A stretch of 64,000 nucleotides of DNA from Ammoniphilus sp. YIM 78166 (GCF_004522215.1 NZ_SDLR01000001.1:248001-312000); one strand, 5' to 3'; shown: positions 18,572-27,971, counted from the first letter of the stretch. A program made the numbers and translations. Notes: a model not told the origin generated them from the sequence alone.

Positions 18572-18612
18572 TCGATTACAAAAGAAACCATATTATTATT
18601 GGGGGGAAAGTT

Positions 18613-19800
18613 ATGATTAAGAAAATGATGGCATTGTGCAGTACGGTTGTATTGGCTTCCGCGTTAGCGGCTTGCGGCTCTTCTTCTCAGGAAAAGCCTG
18701 CCGCATCTTCTGCTCCTCCACAGGCAACGGATAGTGCCCCCACTGCATCTGTAAGCGCACCGGTGGAGAAAATTGACCTGAATCCGACAACGGTTGAGGG
18801 GGTAGGGCCACATGGGGAACCGGCAGCCCTTCCTTCCGCTCTTACCTTGACCGATGAAGAAGTAAAGAAACTCAAAGAAGGAAATTTTACAGCGGCTTTC
18901 GTCTATCACATGCAAAGCAATGATCATAACCAAATCAAATTGGCAACGGCCAAAGCGAAGCTCGAGGAACTTGGCGTCAAAGTGGTGGCTGTCACGGATG
19001 CGAATTTCAATGCCCAAACGATGATTGGAAATATCGAAAGCACCATGGCGCTCAAGCCCACTGTCATGATTGCCATGCCAGTTGACCCGGATGCGACGGC
19101 TAGCGCCTTCCGAGAGGTTCAAAAAAGCGGAACCAAACTGGTATTCATGGAAAATATCCCGACAGGATTTAAGCCTGGGACAGATTATGCCTCTCTCGTG
19201 AATTCAGACAGCTATGGCCATGGAAAAGCCGCCGCTGAAATGCTGGCGCAGCAAATCGGCTATCAAGGTGAGGTCGCTTCCGTTTTCTATAATGCCGTAT
19301 TCTTTGTGACCAATGAAAGGGACAGAGGATTTAAGGAGACGATCCAGAAATATCCGAACATCAAGCTGGTTGCTGAATCAGGATTCGCTGATCCCAACCG
19401 CGTCGGCGAGGTCGCTGATGGTCTGTTAGCCAATTATCCAAACCTAAAAGGGGTCTATACGAGCTGGGATGGACCCGCTGAAAGCGTCATTGCCTCAGCG
19501 AAGTCCGTAGGCAAAAACGACGTCATCATTACGACGGTAGACCTAGGCATCAATACCGCCAGGATGATTGCAGAAGACGGCATGATTAGAGGAACAGCCA
19601 CGGCCCGTTCGGTTGACCAGGGCATTGCGGAAGCGATGGCCGCTGCCTATGCGCTTCTTGGAAAAGATGTTCCTGGATATATTTGCCCTCCGACGCTGCC
19701 TGTAATGAAAGAGAATGTACTGGAATCGTTCCAGCTTGCTTACCACAAGGACGCCCCGGTTGAAGTCGTGGATTCTCTGAAAAAATCCCAGAGCAAGTAA
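18613..19800 (+). CDS. Sugar ABC transporter substrate-binding lipoprotein (second transporter)
   Basis: A 395-residue binding protein with a lipoprotein signal (ASALAACG). It shares with the two binding proteins of the first operon the pre-domain GPHGEPAALPSALTLTDEEV and the core VTDANFNAQTMIGNIEST, but is more divergent. GGGGGG lies before the ATG at 18613; upstream in-frame codons to 18526 overlap the isomerase gene and are unlikely to be used. It partners with the permease and ATPase that follow. Confidence 0.88.
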   Translation: MIKKMMALCSTVVLASALAACGSSSQEKPAASSAPPQATDSAPTASVSAPVEKIDLNPTTVEGVGPHGEPAALPSALTLTDEEVKKLKEGNFTAAFVYHMQSNDHNQIKLATAKAKLEELGVKVVAVTDANFNAQTMIGNIESTMALKPTVMIAMPVDPDATASAFREVQKSGTKLVFMENIPTGFKPGTDYASLVNSDSYGHGKAAAEMLAQQIGYQGEVASVFYNAVFFVTNERDRGFKETIQKYPNIKLVAESGFADPNRVGEVADGLLANYPNLKGVYTSWDGPAESVIASAKSVGKNDVIITTVDLGINTARMIAEDGMIRGTATARSVDQGIAEAMAAAYALLGKDVPGYICPPTLPVMKENVLESFQLAYHKDAPVEVVDSLKKSQSK

Positions 19801-19811
19801 GGCTCTGCCTA

Positions 19812-19835
19812 GCTGTTCCCTATGTGGGGGACAGC
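19812..19835 (+). other. Hairpin after the binding-protein gene
   Basis: GCTGTTCCC (19812-19820) pairs with GGGGACAGC (19827-19835), with one G-U. No T run follows. Such hairpins after a binding-protein gene often stabilise its part of the mRNA so that it is made in excess over the membrane parts. Confidence 0.5.
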
Positions 19836-19878
19836 CGGGTACCCGTAAAACAATCAAATGAGATGAGGTGTTTGCAAC

Positions 19879-20862
19879 ATGCTGCCTACCAACAGAACTC
19901 TTCTTGGGATCCCGCTGGGAAGTAAGGTGCGGATCAACTTCAGCAATTATATGGTATATATTATTTTCATTATCGTGCTTCTGATCTTCGGCCTTTGGCA
20001 TGGGGAGAAATTTTTCTCGGCGAGCAACATCATGAACATCACCAGGCAGACTGCAATGATTTCCATTATGGCCGTTGCGTGCACCTTTGTCATTGCAGCC
20101 GGACAGATTGATCTTTCCATCGGTTCGATTGTGGCACTATCCTCGATTGTCTCCGCTCTGGTGCTGCAGAGCACAGATAATTTGTTTCTTGCCGTAGGAG
20201 CCGGCCTATTGGTGGGTGCAGGCATCGGCTTGTTTAATGGTTTTTTTGTTGCTAAAGTGCGAATTCCTGCTTTTCTCGTCACACTAGGTACCCTCAGCCT
20301 CGTGAAAGGTGCGGCGATGTGGACGACGAACACCTCAGCCGTACCCATTACGAATGATGCTTTTACCTACCTCTTTGGTCTTGGCACGATCGGTCCCATC
20401 CCCATTCTATTTATTTGGACCATCCTGATTATGGGAATCGGCCATTTTGCCTTGAGAAATTTGCCTTTCGGGAAAAGGGTTCTGGCTACCGGAGGCAATA
20501 TCACCTCGGCAAAATATACCGGAATCAATGTGGACAGGACCACCATATCCGTATTCGTGCTCTCTGGCATGGCTGCCAGTTTTGCAGGGATGCTGTATGC
20601 CGGTCGTGTCCAGACTGCGAGATATACCTTCGGGGAGGGAGATGAGCTTTCCGTCATTGCTGCCGTCATTCTCGGCGGAACGAGCATGGCTGGAGGCGTG
20701 GGCACAGTCATCGGAACCGTTATCGGATCGCTGCTTATGGGCGTGATCAACAATGGCTTAATCATCGGCGGATTGAGCGTCAGCCAGCAAATGATGGTAC
20801 GGGGAGCCATTATCATCTTGTTTGTTACTTTGAATATGCTAGCTCACCGAGGAAAGTCATAA
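19879..20862 (+). CDS. Sugar ABC transporter permease (RbsC type)
   Basis: A 327-residue multispan membrane protein homologous to the permease at 5240. It shares NITRQTAMISIMAVACTFVI, AAGQIDLSIGSIVALSS and AAVILGGTSMAGG. Gene order differs from the first operon: here the permease precedes the ATPase. A GAGATGAGGTG ribosome binding region is visible upstream. Confidence 0.92.
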   Translation: MLPTNRTLLGIPLGSKVRINFSNYMVYIIFIIVLLIFGLWHGEKFFSASNIMNITRQTAMISIMAVACTFVIAAGQIDLSIGSIVALSSIVSALVLQSTDNLFLAVGAGLLVGAGIGLFNGFFVAKVRIPAFLVTLGTLSLVKGAAMWTTNTSAVPITNDAFTYLFGLGTIGPIPILFIWTILIMGIGHFALRNLPFGKRVLATGGNITSAKYTGINVDRTTISVFVLSGMAASFAGMLYAGRVQTARYTFGEGDELSVIAAVILGGTSMAGGVGTVIGTVIGSLLMGVINNGLIIGGLSVSQQMMVRGAIIILFVTLNMLAHRGKS

Positions 20863-20896
20863 TATGCGAAAGGTGTCTGAAGGAGGTGTGCCCTAA

Positions 20897-22399
20897 ATGA
20901 GTGAGTATATCCTTGAAATGAAAGATATCAACAAGTCCTTTAATGGAAATAAAGTGCTGGACCATGTGAACCTAAAAATTAGAAAAGGCGAGGTTCATGC
21001 CCTGGTAGGCGGCAATGGGGCAGGCAAATCCACCATGATGAAAATCCTGACAGGTGTCTACCGCTGCGATTCCGGTGCCATCCGGATTAACGGCCAGCCG
21101 GTCAAGATCGAAGCCGCGCAGGACGCCAATGCGCAGGGGATCCGAATGATCTTTCAGGAATTGAGCCTGATCCCTACCATGACCGTCGCCGAAAACATCT
21201 ATCTCAACCACAAGGTTAAAGAAAAGGGACTGCAGATCATCAATAATAAGCAATTGGAGAGAAAAGCGGCAGACTTGCTAAGCGAATTCAATATTGATTT
21301 GGATCCTGGCCAAGTGGTCAATGAGCTGGGGGTCGGCTATTGCCAGCTGATTGAAATTGCCAAAGCCTTGTCGCTGGAAGCGAAGATCTTGATTATGGAT
21401 GAACCGACGGCATCCCTCACGGAAGCGGAAACCCAAATCCTTTTTGGGATCGTACAGAAGCTCAAGGATAAAGGGGTAACCATCATCTATATTTCCCATC
21501 GAATGCATGAAATCTTCCAGATCACCGATTCCATTTCCATAATGAGAGATGGAAGGCATGTCATCACCGCCGAAACCAAAAGCTTGGATATAGAATCTAT
21601 CATTCAGCATATGCTGGGCAGCACATCGGCTGAAAACACATTTAAGAGGATAAAACGGGAGACCAAGCCGGATGGAAGCATCATTCTCGAGGTCAAGCAT
21701 CTGCAGATCAATAACAAACTAAGGGATGTCAGCTTTCAGCTGAAAAAAGGGGAAGTGCTCGGCTTTGCCGGATTGATGGGATCCGGAAGGACGGAAATCG
21801 CAGAGGCCATTTTTGGGATCCATCCTGCAAAGGGCGGAGAAATCCGGCTGGATAACCACCCGATTCAAGTCCGTTGCGTACAGGATGCGGTCGATGCGGG
21901 AATTGCGCTCATTCCGGAGGATCGGAGAAGGCAAGGGCTCGTTCTCATCCACTCGGTGAAAGATAACATGGTTTTGCCTGTTCTGGATAAGTTGAAAAGA
22001 CATTTGCATCTGGATCGAAAACGCATGGAGCAAACAGTGGCCTCGAGGATCGATGAGCTGGCGATAAAGACGGATGGCATCGATAAAATCATATCGCTGC
22101 TTTCTGGAGGTAACCAGCAAAAGGTGGTTATCGCCAAATGGCTGGAAACCAACCCCAAGGTACTGATCATGGATGAACCGACAGCAGGCGTCGATATCGG
22201 GGCCAAGGGCGAAATCATTGATATGATTAGGCGTTTGGCCGACAGCGGCAGCAGCGTGATCTTAATCTCCTCTGAGCTGGCGGAGCTGATGGCGATCTGC
22301 GACCGAGTCATTGTTCTTAAGGATGGCCGTATTACCGGCGAGTTGGACGGGGATGAAATCTATTCTGAGGAGGTGCTGCAGCATGCCATCCAACATTAA
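20897..22399 (+). CDS. Sugar ABC transporter ATP-binding protein (RbsA/MglA type)
   Basis: A 500-residue tandem ATPase. First domain: Walker A GGNGAGKSTM, Walker B ILIMDEPTASL. Second domain: degenerate Walker A (GLMGSGRTEIA), signature LLSGGNQQKVVIAKWL, Walker B VLIMDEPTAGVD. AAGGAGGTG is the ribosome binding site. Its end overlaps the next gene by 17 bases, the same overlap length as in the first operon, though there the next gene is the permease. Confidence 0.93.
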   Translation: MSEYILEMKDINKSFNGNKVLDHVNLKIRKGEVHALVGGNGAGKSTMMKILTGVYRCDSGAIRINGQPVKIEAAQDANAQGIRMIFQELSLIPTMTVAENIYLNHKVKEKGLQIINNKQLERKAADLLSEFNIDLDPGQVVNELGVGYCQLIEIAKALSLEAKILIMDEPTASLTEAETQILFGIVQKLKDKGVTIIYISHRMHEIFQITDSISIMRDGRHVITAETKSLDIESIIQHMLGSTSAENTFKRIKRETKPDGSIILEVKHLQINNKLRDVSFQLKKGEVLGFAGLMGSGRTEIAEAIFGIHPAKGGEIRLDNHPIQVRCVQDAVDAGIALIPEDRRRQGLVLIHSVKDNMVLPVLDKLKRHLHLDRKRMEQTVASRIDELAIKTDGIDKIISLLSGGNQQKVVIAKWLETNPKVLIMDEPTAGVDIGAKGEIIDMIRRLADSGSSVILISSELAELMAICDRVIVLKDGRITGELDGDEIYSEEVLQHAIQH

Positions 22400-22703
22400 T
22401 AAGCAGATTGTGTTTACCGTCAAATTGCAAGCCAAGCAGGGGAAAGAACAAGAGCTGGAAGATGCGCTGGCGGATATGGTTGCAAAGGTGCAAGATGAAG
22501 AAGGCGCACTCGTATATACCCTTCATCGCATCCAAGGGTCTGCTGGAGGCTTTATGTTTTATGAAAAATATAAAGACCAGGCTGCGTTGGATTTCCACGA
22601 TTCAACGCCTTATGTAAAAGAATTGCTCATAAGGCTTGAGGACCTGGTAGATGAAGAGCTTCAATTCAGCCAATTGGAAGAGATCGCAGCGATATCCCGA
22701 TAA
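22383..22703 (+). CDS. Antibiotic-biosynthesis-monooxygenase (ABM) domain protein
   Basis: A 106-residue single-domain protein of the dimeric ferredoxin-like ABM/YgiN type (FTVKLQAKQGKEQELEDAL, then ALVYTLHRIQ and FMFYEKYKDQAALDFH). The ATG at 22383 is inside the ATPase gene and has GAGGAGGTG eight bases upstream. Similar small proteins often sit in sugar and quinol catabolic operons. A role as a small oxygenase or as an intermediate-handling protein is possible but unproven. Confidence 0.8.
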   Translation: MPSNINKQIVFTVKLQAKQGKEQELEDALADMVAKVQDEEGALVYTLHRIQGSAGGFMFYEKYKDQAALDFHDSTPYVKELLIRLEDLVDEELQFSQLEEIAAISR

Positions 22704-22733
22704 ATTAGATTCGAGCAGGGGAGGAAAGGATAG

Positions 22734-23732
22734 ATGAAGAAGCTTCGATGGGGCATTCTAGGATGCGCCCAAATTGCCATAAATGATGTGATTCCAGCCA
22801 TCCAGCAATCCGAATGGGGAGAGGTTGCCGCCATAGCCAGCCGCGATGAAGCCAAAGCGAAGAAGGCCGCTGAAGCCTTAAGCATCCCTAAAGCCTATAG
22901 CAGCTACGAAGCCCTGCTAGGCGATAGCAGCATTGATGCCGTCTATATTCCGTTGCCCAACCATTTGCACAGGGAGTGGACCATTCGGGCGGCACAAGCG
23001 AACAAGCATATCCTGTGCGAAAAGCCGATGAGTTTAAATGAGCGCGAAGCAGCACAAATGGTGGAAGCTTCGGAATTGAACGGGGTAAAGCTAGCTGAGG
23101 CTTTCATGTATCGCTATCATCCGCGTTATGAAAGAATCAAGGAGATCATCCGCTCTGGCGAAATCGGAGACCTTCGCGGGTTGCAAGGGCGGTTTACGTT
23201 CAACGGCGCCTCTTCTGCCGGCAATATTCGTTTTCATGCCGACATGGGAGGGGGCTCATTGTATGATGTCGGATGCTATTTAGTCAGTGCAGCACGGCTT
23301 TTGCTAGAAAGGGAGCCTGAAGCGGCTACCGTTCAGGCCTTATTCTCCCCAGATCACGGCAACGTCGATATGATGGCGTCCGGCCTGCTGGAGTTCGGGC
23401 AAGGGCTCAATCTGACCTTCCAATGCGGGATGTGGGCTGATTTCCGCAATTCACTTGAAATTTTCGGAACGGATGGATACATTGAGATTCCTAATGCCTT
23501 TTTGCCTTGGTCTGGATTGGACCCTAGCTTCATCGTCAGCGTGAAGGGAGAGCGCAGAGAAGAAATCGCAGCTTCATTGAATACTTACCAGTTACAGGCC
23601 GATCAATTTGCCCGAAGCATTCTCCTAGATGAACCTCTTCCCTTTAGCCCATGGGATGCGGTTGCTAATATGAAAGTATTGGACGGATTACTTCAATCAG
23701 CTAGGGAGAAAATTCGAGTGGAATTAAAGTAG
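22734..23732 (+). CDS. Gfo/Idh/MocA-family oxidoreductase
   Basis: A 332-residue dehydrogenase of the shorter glucose-fructose-oxidoreductase-like subgroup. Rossmann start RWGILGCAQIAINDVIPAI, motif HILCEKPMSLNEREAAQM near 95, and LYDVGCYLVSAARLLL near 180, where cysteine replaces the more usual threonine or serine. RBS GGGAGGAAAGG. Last gene of the second sugar operon, just before a strong terminator. Confidence 0.87.
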   Translation: MKKLRWGILGCAQIAINDVIPAIQQSEWGEVAAIASRDEAKAKKAAEALSIPKAYSSYEALLGDSSIDAVYIPLPNHLHREWTIRAAQANKHILCEKPMSLNEREAAQMVEASELNGVKLAEAFMYRYHPRYERIKEIIRSGEIGDLRGLQGRFTFNGASSAGNIRFHADMGGGSLYDVGCYLVSAARLLLEREPEAATVQALFSPDHGNVDMMASGLLEFGQGLNLTFQCGMWADFRNSLEIFGTDGYIEIPNAFLPWSGLDPSFIVSVKGERREEIAASLNTYQLQADQFARSILLDEPLPFSPWDAVANMKVLDGLLQSAREKIRVELK

Positions 23733-23779
23733 CTTCAATCGAAAAACGCCGGACTGGAACCATCACTAGCCGTATAGCT

Positions 23780-23820
23780 AAACCCTCTCAAGAAGAGTTA
23801 CTTCTTGAGAGGGTTTTTGT
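23780..23820 (+). terminator. Terminator of the second sugar operon
   Basis: A 16-base-pair hairpin (arms 23780-23795 and 23801-23816, loop AGTTA) ends in a run of T. The sequence is a textbook rho-independent terminator. Confidence 0.92.
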
Positions 23821-23879
23821 TTCTTCGCCGCATGGCGCGGGAAGACTTGTCTTGCGCACCAACATGAAGCAGGTCTTGA

Positions 23880-24265
23880 TCGTACAGGGTTGATACCAAG
23901 AAAGTCATGTTTGTTACAGAAGGAAAAGGAGCAGAAGTTCTTCTTGCTTTCCAACGATTTCTAGAGGGAAGAGGGATTAATTCAACCCAGATCCAAGAAG
24001 TCTGTTGTGACATGTCTCCGTCTTTTATTGCCGGGATTGAGAAATACTTTCCTAAAGCCCATATTACCTTTGACAAAATTCCATGTCAAGAAAATGGTCA
24101 ATGAAGCGGTAGATCAAGTTCGGAAAGACGAACAAAAAGAAGTTAAAGGACTACCAAAAAGAAAATCTTGTTAAATTAAAGGTGGCTACAGATCATTTAG
24201 ATACCTTCATCAGCATGGTATACCCCACGGCGAATAAGCTCGATATAGTTGTAAAGACACATTAG
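23880..24265 (+). pseudogene. Remnant of an ISL3-family transposase
   Basis: The translation KKVMFVTEGKGAEVLLAF, then CCDMSPSFIAGIEKYFPKAH and ITFDK, matches the DDE region of ISL3-type transposases. The frame breaks near 24078: one extra A turns the expected FDKFHVKK into FDKIPCQ. The next frame then reads KKMVNEAVDQVRKDEQKE, and a further shift reads KENLVKLKVAT. The front and back of the gene are missing. It is a decayed insertion sequence. Confidence 0.75.
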
Positions 24266-24299
24266 GCTATAGATGTTCTTTACAGCCTATAGACTCCAA

Positions 24300-24356
24300 C
24301 TCTAACCTGAGGGAAGCTGTCAAGTGCTCTCCTTGAGGGCTTCCCTCAGGTTAGAG
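24300..24356. repeat. Perfect 18-bp inverted repeat
   Basis: The arms at 24300-24317 and 24339-24356 are exactly complementary (CTCTAACCTGAGGGAAGC and its reverse), with a 21-base loop. There is no T tract. It may be a former IS end or a miniature element next to the ISL3 remnant. The rest of 24266-24502 shows no gene. Confidence 0.7.
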
Positions 24357-24502
24357 AATCTATGAAAGGTTGTAAGGAACCATCTATCTATGAAGCTAGT
24401 TCTTTTTCTATAAACCCACATAAATTAGCGAAGAGCTGAGATTACTTGTTCGTTTATTCCGCTCCGCTGGTTCAGATAGTAGATTATGAGTTTGTCTAGA
24501 AG

Positions 24503-24536
24503 AAATAAGCATAGTCAAGCAGGACTACGCTTATTT
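24503..24536 (-). terminator. Probable terminator of the minus-strand deaminase operon
   Basis: AAATAAGC-A-TAGTC and GACTA-C-GCTTATTT form a hairpin with one mismatch. It lies about 40 bases beyond the stop codon of the deaminase gene. The T-rich sequence after the stem on the minus strand is interrupted. Confidence 0.5.
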
Positions 24537-24577
24537 CATTTTGAATGCTATAGAGTTTTAGTAAATCGGATGGATGG

Positions 24578-25339
24578 TCATCTATTCGCTAACTGCTTCA
24601 AAAGGTTTGGGTCTGCTTCTGACGAGGATTGCTCATCCAGAAAAACGGTTAGATCAGGATGTGTTTTTAGAATGGTTGCAGGTATCAGGTTAGTTGCATC
24701 ATTTTCAATAAATGCTTTTATTGCCTTTGCCTTTGCTTGATAAGGAACGCAGGATACGATGGCTTTACTCTGCATAATTTGATGAACAGTCATCGTTATA
24801 GCCTGAGTGGGAACATCATTGATTGCAGCAAACCATCCCTCATTAACTTGTTGCTTTTTACAGTCTTCATCCAGTTTTACAATAATGAATGATTCTTGAG
24901 TGTCAAAATCTGCAGGTGGATCGTTAAAAGCAATATGTGCATTTTCGCCAATGCCGATCAAAGCAAGATCAATAGGTTCTTTTCTGATTTCCTCCGTTAA
25001 TTCTGCTATATTCTTTTCAATATCACCTTCTCCACTGACAAGATGGGCCTTATGTAAAGAAGGAATTAAATCTATAAATCTCTCTTTTAGGTATTTTCTA
25101 AAGCTAGCAGGATGGTGTTCAGGAAGGTTGACATATTCGTCCAAATGAAACATTTCAACCTTGCCCCAATCAACCTTCTGCTGTACTAACGCTTCCAGCG
25201 TATCGAATTGGGAAGCACCTGTTGATAGAACAATCCTTGCCTTGCCTTTTAAAGCAATGCTTTCATTCATAATTTTCGCTGACAATTCAGCAGCTTCCCT
25301 ACCAATTTCCTTCGAGTTCCTCAGTAAGTTAATTTTCAT
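24578..25339 (-). CDS. Glucosamine-6-phosphate deaminase/isomerase-like protein (NagB family)
   Basis: A 253-residue member of the NagB/6-phosphogluconolactonase fold. HLDEYVNLPEHHPASFRKYL near residues 68-87 and LIGIGENAHIAFNDPPADF near 130 correspond to the DEY and GIGxxGHIAFNEP motifs, but ENA replaces the usual DG before H, so it is a divergent member. It follows the LacI gene with a 19-base gap on the same strand. The start at 25339 fits the family; in-frame starts at 25354 and 25378 exist. Family members deaminate amino sugar phosphates, though the surrounding genes point to another role. Confidence 0.8.
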   Translation of the reverse strand: MKINLLRNSKEIGREAAELSAKIMNESIALKGKARIVLSTGASQFDTLEALVQQKVDWGKVEMFHLDEYVNLPEHHPASFRKYLKERFIDLIPSLHKAHLVSGEGDIEKNIAELTEEIRKEPIDLALIGIGENAHIAFNDPPADFDTQESFIIVKLDEDCKKQQVNEGWFAAINDVPTQAITMTVHQIMQSKAIVSCVPYQAKAKAIKAFIENDATNLIPATILKTHPDLTVFLDEQSSSEADPNLLKQLANR

Positions 25340-25358
25340 CTTTTTACCCACCATTCTG

Positions 25359-26393
25359 TTAATATTTAATAGCATCATTTATGTTTTTACATGATTGCTG
25401 TAAAAATAATTTTGCTTGAATCGACAAGTGCTGGGCTTTGAATTTGTAATTATTGGGATCCTCTTTTTTTTGTTTGATACTTGATAGTAAAAGTGAAATG
25501 ATAGCCTCTACAAATTCGGAGGTTGAAGGAGAAGCGTAAGTCATAGGCACAGAATAATAATATTCTTCCGGTAATAGATCATAGCCGATTAAGGATATAT
25601 CATCAGGAATTCTCAAACCAGCACCATCAATGGCTTTATTGACGCCTATAGTAAGATTTTGGGACATGGCAAGCACAGCTGTGGGCGGATTATTTATCTG
25701 AAGCAGTTTTTTACAGGATTGATAACCGCCTTTCATATCCATGGAACAATTAACAATAAGCTCAGGATCATATTCAAGTCCATATTTTAAAATACCGTCC
25801 AGATATCCCTGGTATTTTTCCTTTTGCGTTTTTTCTTCCGTATCTCCAACGAAGGCGACCCTCCGATGCCCTAATTGGTGAAGATATTCGACCGCATTAG
25901 TGATTACTGTTCTGCGGTCAATATTTAAAGAGTTAATATAAGGTGAAATCTCGCCTCCGAAACTAACAATAGGGATATCGATTATATTTAATTGCTTATA
26001 AAATTCTTCTTCATACTCCGTATCATCACCACCCCATATCAGAATACCGTCCACCCGGTTTTGTGAGAAAATTTTCAAGCCTTTATGCGGTTCCACCAAT
26101 GACAACAAGCTGTTATACCCCTGATTTGCCAATTCATCACTTAAAAGCACCGATAAATTAGCAAAAACCGAAAACTCTTTTATATTTCTCGTGATTAACC
26201 CAATCGTACGGGTTTCATTGGAAACCAAGCTTCTGGCATTATTATTGGGAGTATAATTCAATTCTTCAGCCAATTTTTTGATTCTCAGTTTTGTTTGTTC
26301 GTTCAAATCTGGACTATCGTTTAAGGCCTTTGAAACAGTGGAATGGTTTACTCCAGCTAGTCGTGCTATGTCTTTAATCGTGATTCTTTTCAT
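25359..26393 (-). CDS. LacI-family transcriptional regulator
   Basis: A 344-residue regulator with helix-turn-helix TIKDIARLAGVNHSTVSKAL, hinge-region LNYTPNNNARSL and a sugar-binding-protein-like core (TIGLITRNIKEFSVFA, SLIGYDLLPEEYYY). The start at 26393 is the family start; an extension to 26429 has no similarity. The divergent promoter region holds two copies of a CGAATACGTTTTCG-type site, and a third lies before the second TRAP operon at 34147, so it probably controls the catabolic island. AT-rich compared with region 1. Confidence 0.9.
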   Translation of the reverse strand: MKRITIKDIARLAGVNHSTVSKALNDSPDLNEQTKLRIKKLAEELNYTPNNNARSLVSNETRTIGLITRNIKEFSVFANLSVLLSDELANQGYNSLLSLVEPHKGLKIFSQNRVDGILIWGGDDTEYEEEFYKQLNIIDIPIVSFGGEISPYINSLNIDRRTVITNAVEYLHQLGHRRVAFVGDTEEKTQKEKYQGYLDGILKYGLEYDPELIVNCSMDMKGGYQSCKKLLQINNPPTAVLAMSQNLTIGVNKAIDGAGLRIPDDISLIGYDLLPEEYYYSVPMTYASPSTSEFVEAIISLLLSSIKQKKEDPNNYKFKAQHLSIQAKLFLQQSCKNINDAIKY

Positions 26394-26452
26394 AATATAA
26401 CCATCCTTATTTGTTTTCCATGATTTCAATATATCACATCACGAATTAGTTT

Positions 26453-26466
26453 AGAATACGTTTTCG
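26453..26466. promoter_or_regulatory. LacI-type operator near the regulator start
   Basis: AGAATACGTTTTCG differs by one base from the site at 26618-26631. It lies 60 bases upstream of the minus-strand LacI gene and may mediate autoregulation. Confidence 0.55.
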
Positions 26467-26573
26467 AAATTTATTTTTAAAATCTGAAAATTTGAAATTA
26501 CCGTTTGAGAAATCTTAGATAATTGCGTGGGATTAGGGTTTTGAATGAAATTTATTTAATTTTCTAAAATATA

Positions 26574-26603
26574 TTGACAACTTTTTACATGAGATGCTAT
26601 CAT
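26574..26603 (+). promoter_or_regulatory. Sigma-A promoter of the M24/ferritin-like operon
   Basis: TTGACA at 26574-26579 and TATCAT at 26598-26603 have 18 bases between them. The operator at 26618-26631 begins 15 bases after the -10 box, which would place it just past the transcription start. Confidence 0.6.
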
Positions 26604-26617
26604 GAATTCAGCAACTT

Positions 26618-26631
26618 CGAATACGTTTTCG
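26618..26631. promoter_or_regulatory. LacI-type operator at the M24 operon promoter
   Basis: CGAATACGTTTTCG is a near palindrome. Related sites are at 26453 and, with one further change, at 34147. Position over the start of transcription suggests repression. Confidence 0.6.
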
Positions 26632-26755
26632 ATCATAGATTGCCTACAAATCATGATAGTGAGAGAAGAAAGTCAGTCTTGATTGGAATCGTATTCTTTT
26701 TATGAAACCGCTTAATTTTGAGAAATCTACTTTTAAATTATTGGAGGAGAAAAAA

Positions 26756-27937
26756 ATGGTAGAAGTTCTTTCATCCGAATTCCATGAACGAGTAAAACGT
26801 ACAAGAGCAAAAATGAAACAAGCAGGTCTGGATGCCCTTTTCATTTATTGCGATGAATACCATCCTGGTTATGCGATGTACTATACGAATTTTAGAACCA
26901 TCAATTGCATCGAGGAATCGGCCCATGCTCTGTTTTTGCCGCTGGAAGGCGAAATTCAAGCTTTCACCGGCAATCTGAACCGTTTCGCTGCCCGCCGTTT
27001 CTCCTGGGTGAAAAACGTACATAACATCTATGAAATGAGAACGGTTTTACCTGAACTTGTGAATAATGCAGGGTATTCCATCAATAAGATCGGTGTCGTG
27101 GGCGAGGAGTTATTCCCCATCTCTTTATATCGCGAGTTTGAAAGAGGCGTTGAGGGCATCACGCTTGTAGAGGCATCGGAAATAGTGCTGAACCAAAGAT
27201 TGATCAAGAGTAAAAATGAACTCGACCTTCTTCGGGCTGCGGGCAAATTGAACGATGACAGTATTCTGGCTTCTGTTGAGCAACTGGGACTCGGAAAAAG
27301 TGAAGTCGAACTGAGCGCCATGGGGGAATATACGACCCGAAAATTAGGCGGAGAGCTTTCTTGCGCTTATCTGGTGGTGGCAGGTGAGCATACGGATCTT
27401 CCGACATGGCGGCCTGGTGATTATAAAGTTAAACCCGGCGATTATGTTTGGTTCGATTATGGAGCTTCCTATCTTGGCTATGCTTCCGATACCGCGATAA
27501 CGGTAGCGATGAATGGCGCAAGTGAAGAACAAATAAAAATTATGAATTTTGCCTACGATACCAACCAACGGATGGTCGAATTCATGCGCCCCGGCATTAA
27601 GGGCAGCGACCTGTTTAGAGAGACGGTCCGCCTAACCGATGAAGCGAATTTATCCAAGCATTTGCTACCTTATACCACAGGGATGAGAGCAATAGGACAC
27701 GGCGTCGGTTTGGAATGTGTTGAGTATCCTGACCTTGGTCCGAAGAGCGAATACCCCTTAGAACCCGGTATGGTTTTTGGCATTAAGTTCGATCTGCACG
27801 GATTTCCTTTTGGCGGAGTGCGTGTTGAACAAACAGTGATCATCACGGAAACCGGTTCCGAATCTGTAAACGATTTGAGCCGCCTTCGCAATAAAGCGGC
27901 TGAATTCGGTAAGCGCGGCGGCTTTGTAGTCGGTTGA
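26756..27937 (+). CDS. M24-family (creatinase/aminopeptidase P fold) protein with an altered metal site
   Basis: A 393-residue pita-bread-fold protein. The N-terminal creatinase-like domain covers about residues 1-145, and the M24 domain follows. Of the five usual metal ligands I see D234, D245, H315 (GHGVGLE) and E358 (GGVRVEQTV). The fourth, normally E in a T-I-E-P motif, reads G-I-K-F, so it is lysine 344. The protein may therefore be a non-peptidase, as creatinase is. The start at 26756 has GGAGGAG upstream. First gene after the operator at 26618, followed closely by the ferritin-like gene. Confidence 0.82.
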   Translation: MVEVLSSEFHERVKRTRAKMKQAGLDALFIYCDEYHPGYAMYYTNFRTINCIEESAHALFLPLEGEIQAFTGNLNRFAARRFSWVKNVHNIYEMRTVLPELVNNAGYSINKIGVVGEELFPISLYREFERGVEGITLVEASEIVLNQRLIKSKNELDLLRAAGKLNDDSILASVEQLGLGKSEVELSAMGEYTTRKLGGELSCAYLVVAGEHTDLPTWRPGDYKVKPGDYVWFDYGASYLGYASDTAITVAMNGASEEQIKIMNFAYDTNQRMVEFMRPGIKGSDLFRETVRLTDEANLSKHLLPYTTGMRAIGHGVGLECVEYPDLGPKSEYPLEPGMVFGIKFDLHGFPFGGVRVEQTVIITETGSESVNDLSRLRNKAAEFGKRGGFVVG

Positions 27938-27971
27938 TGACAGCTATATAAATCCTGGAGTTGATGAAGCA

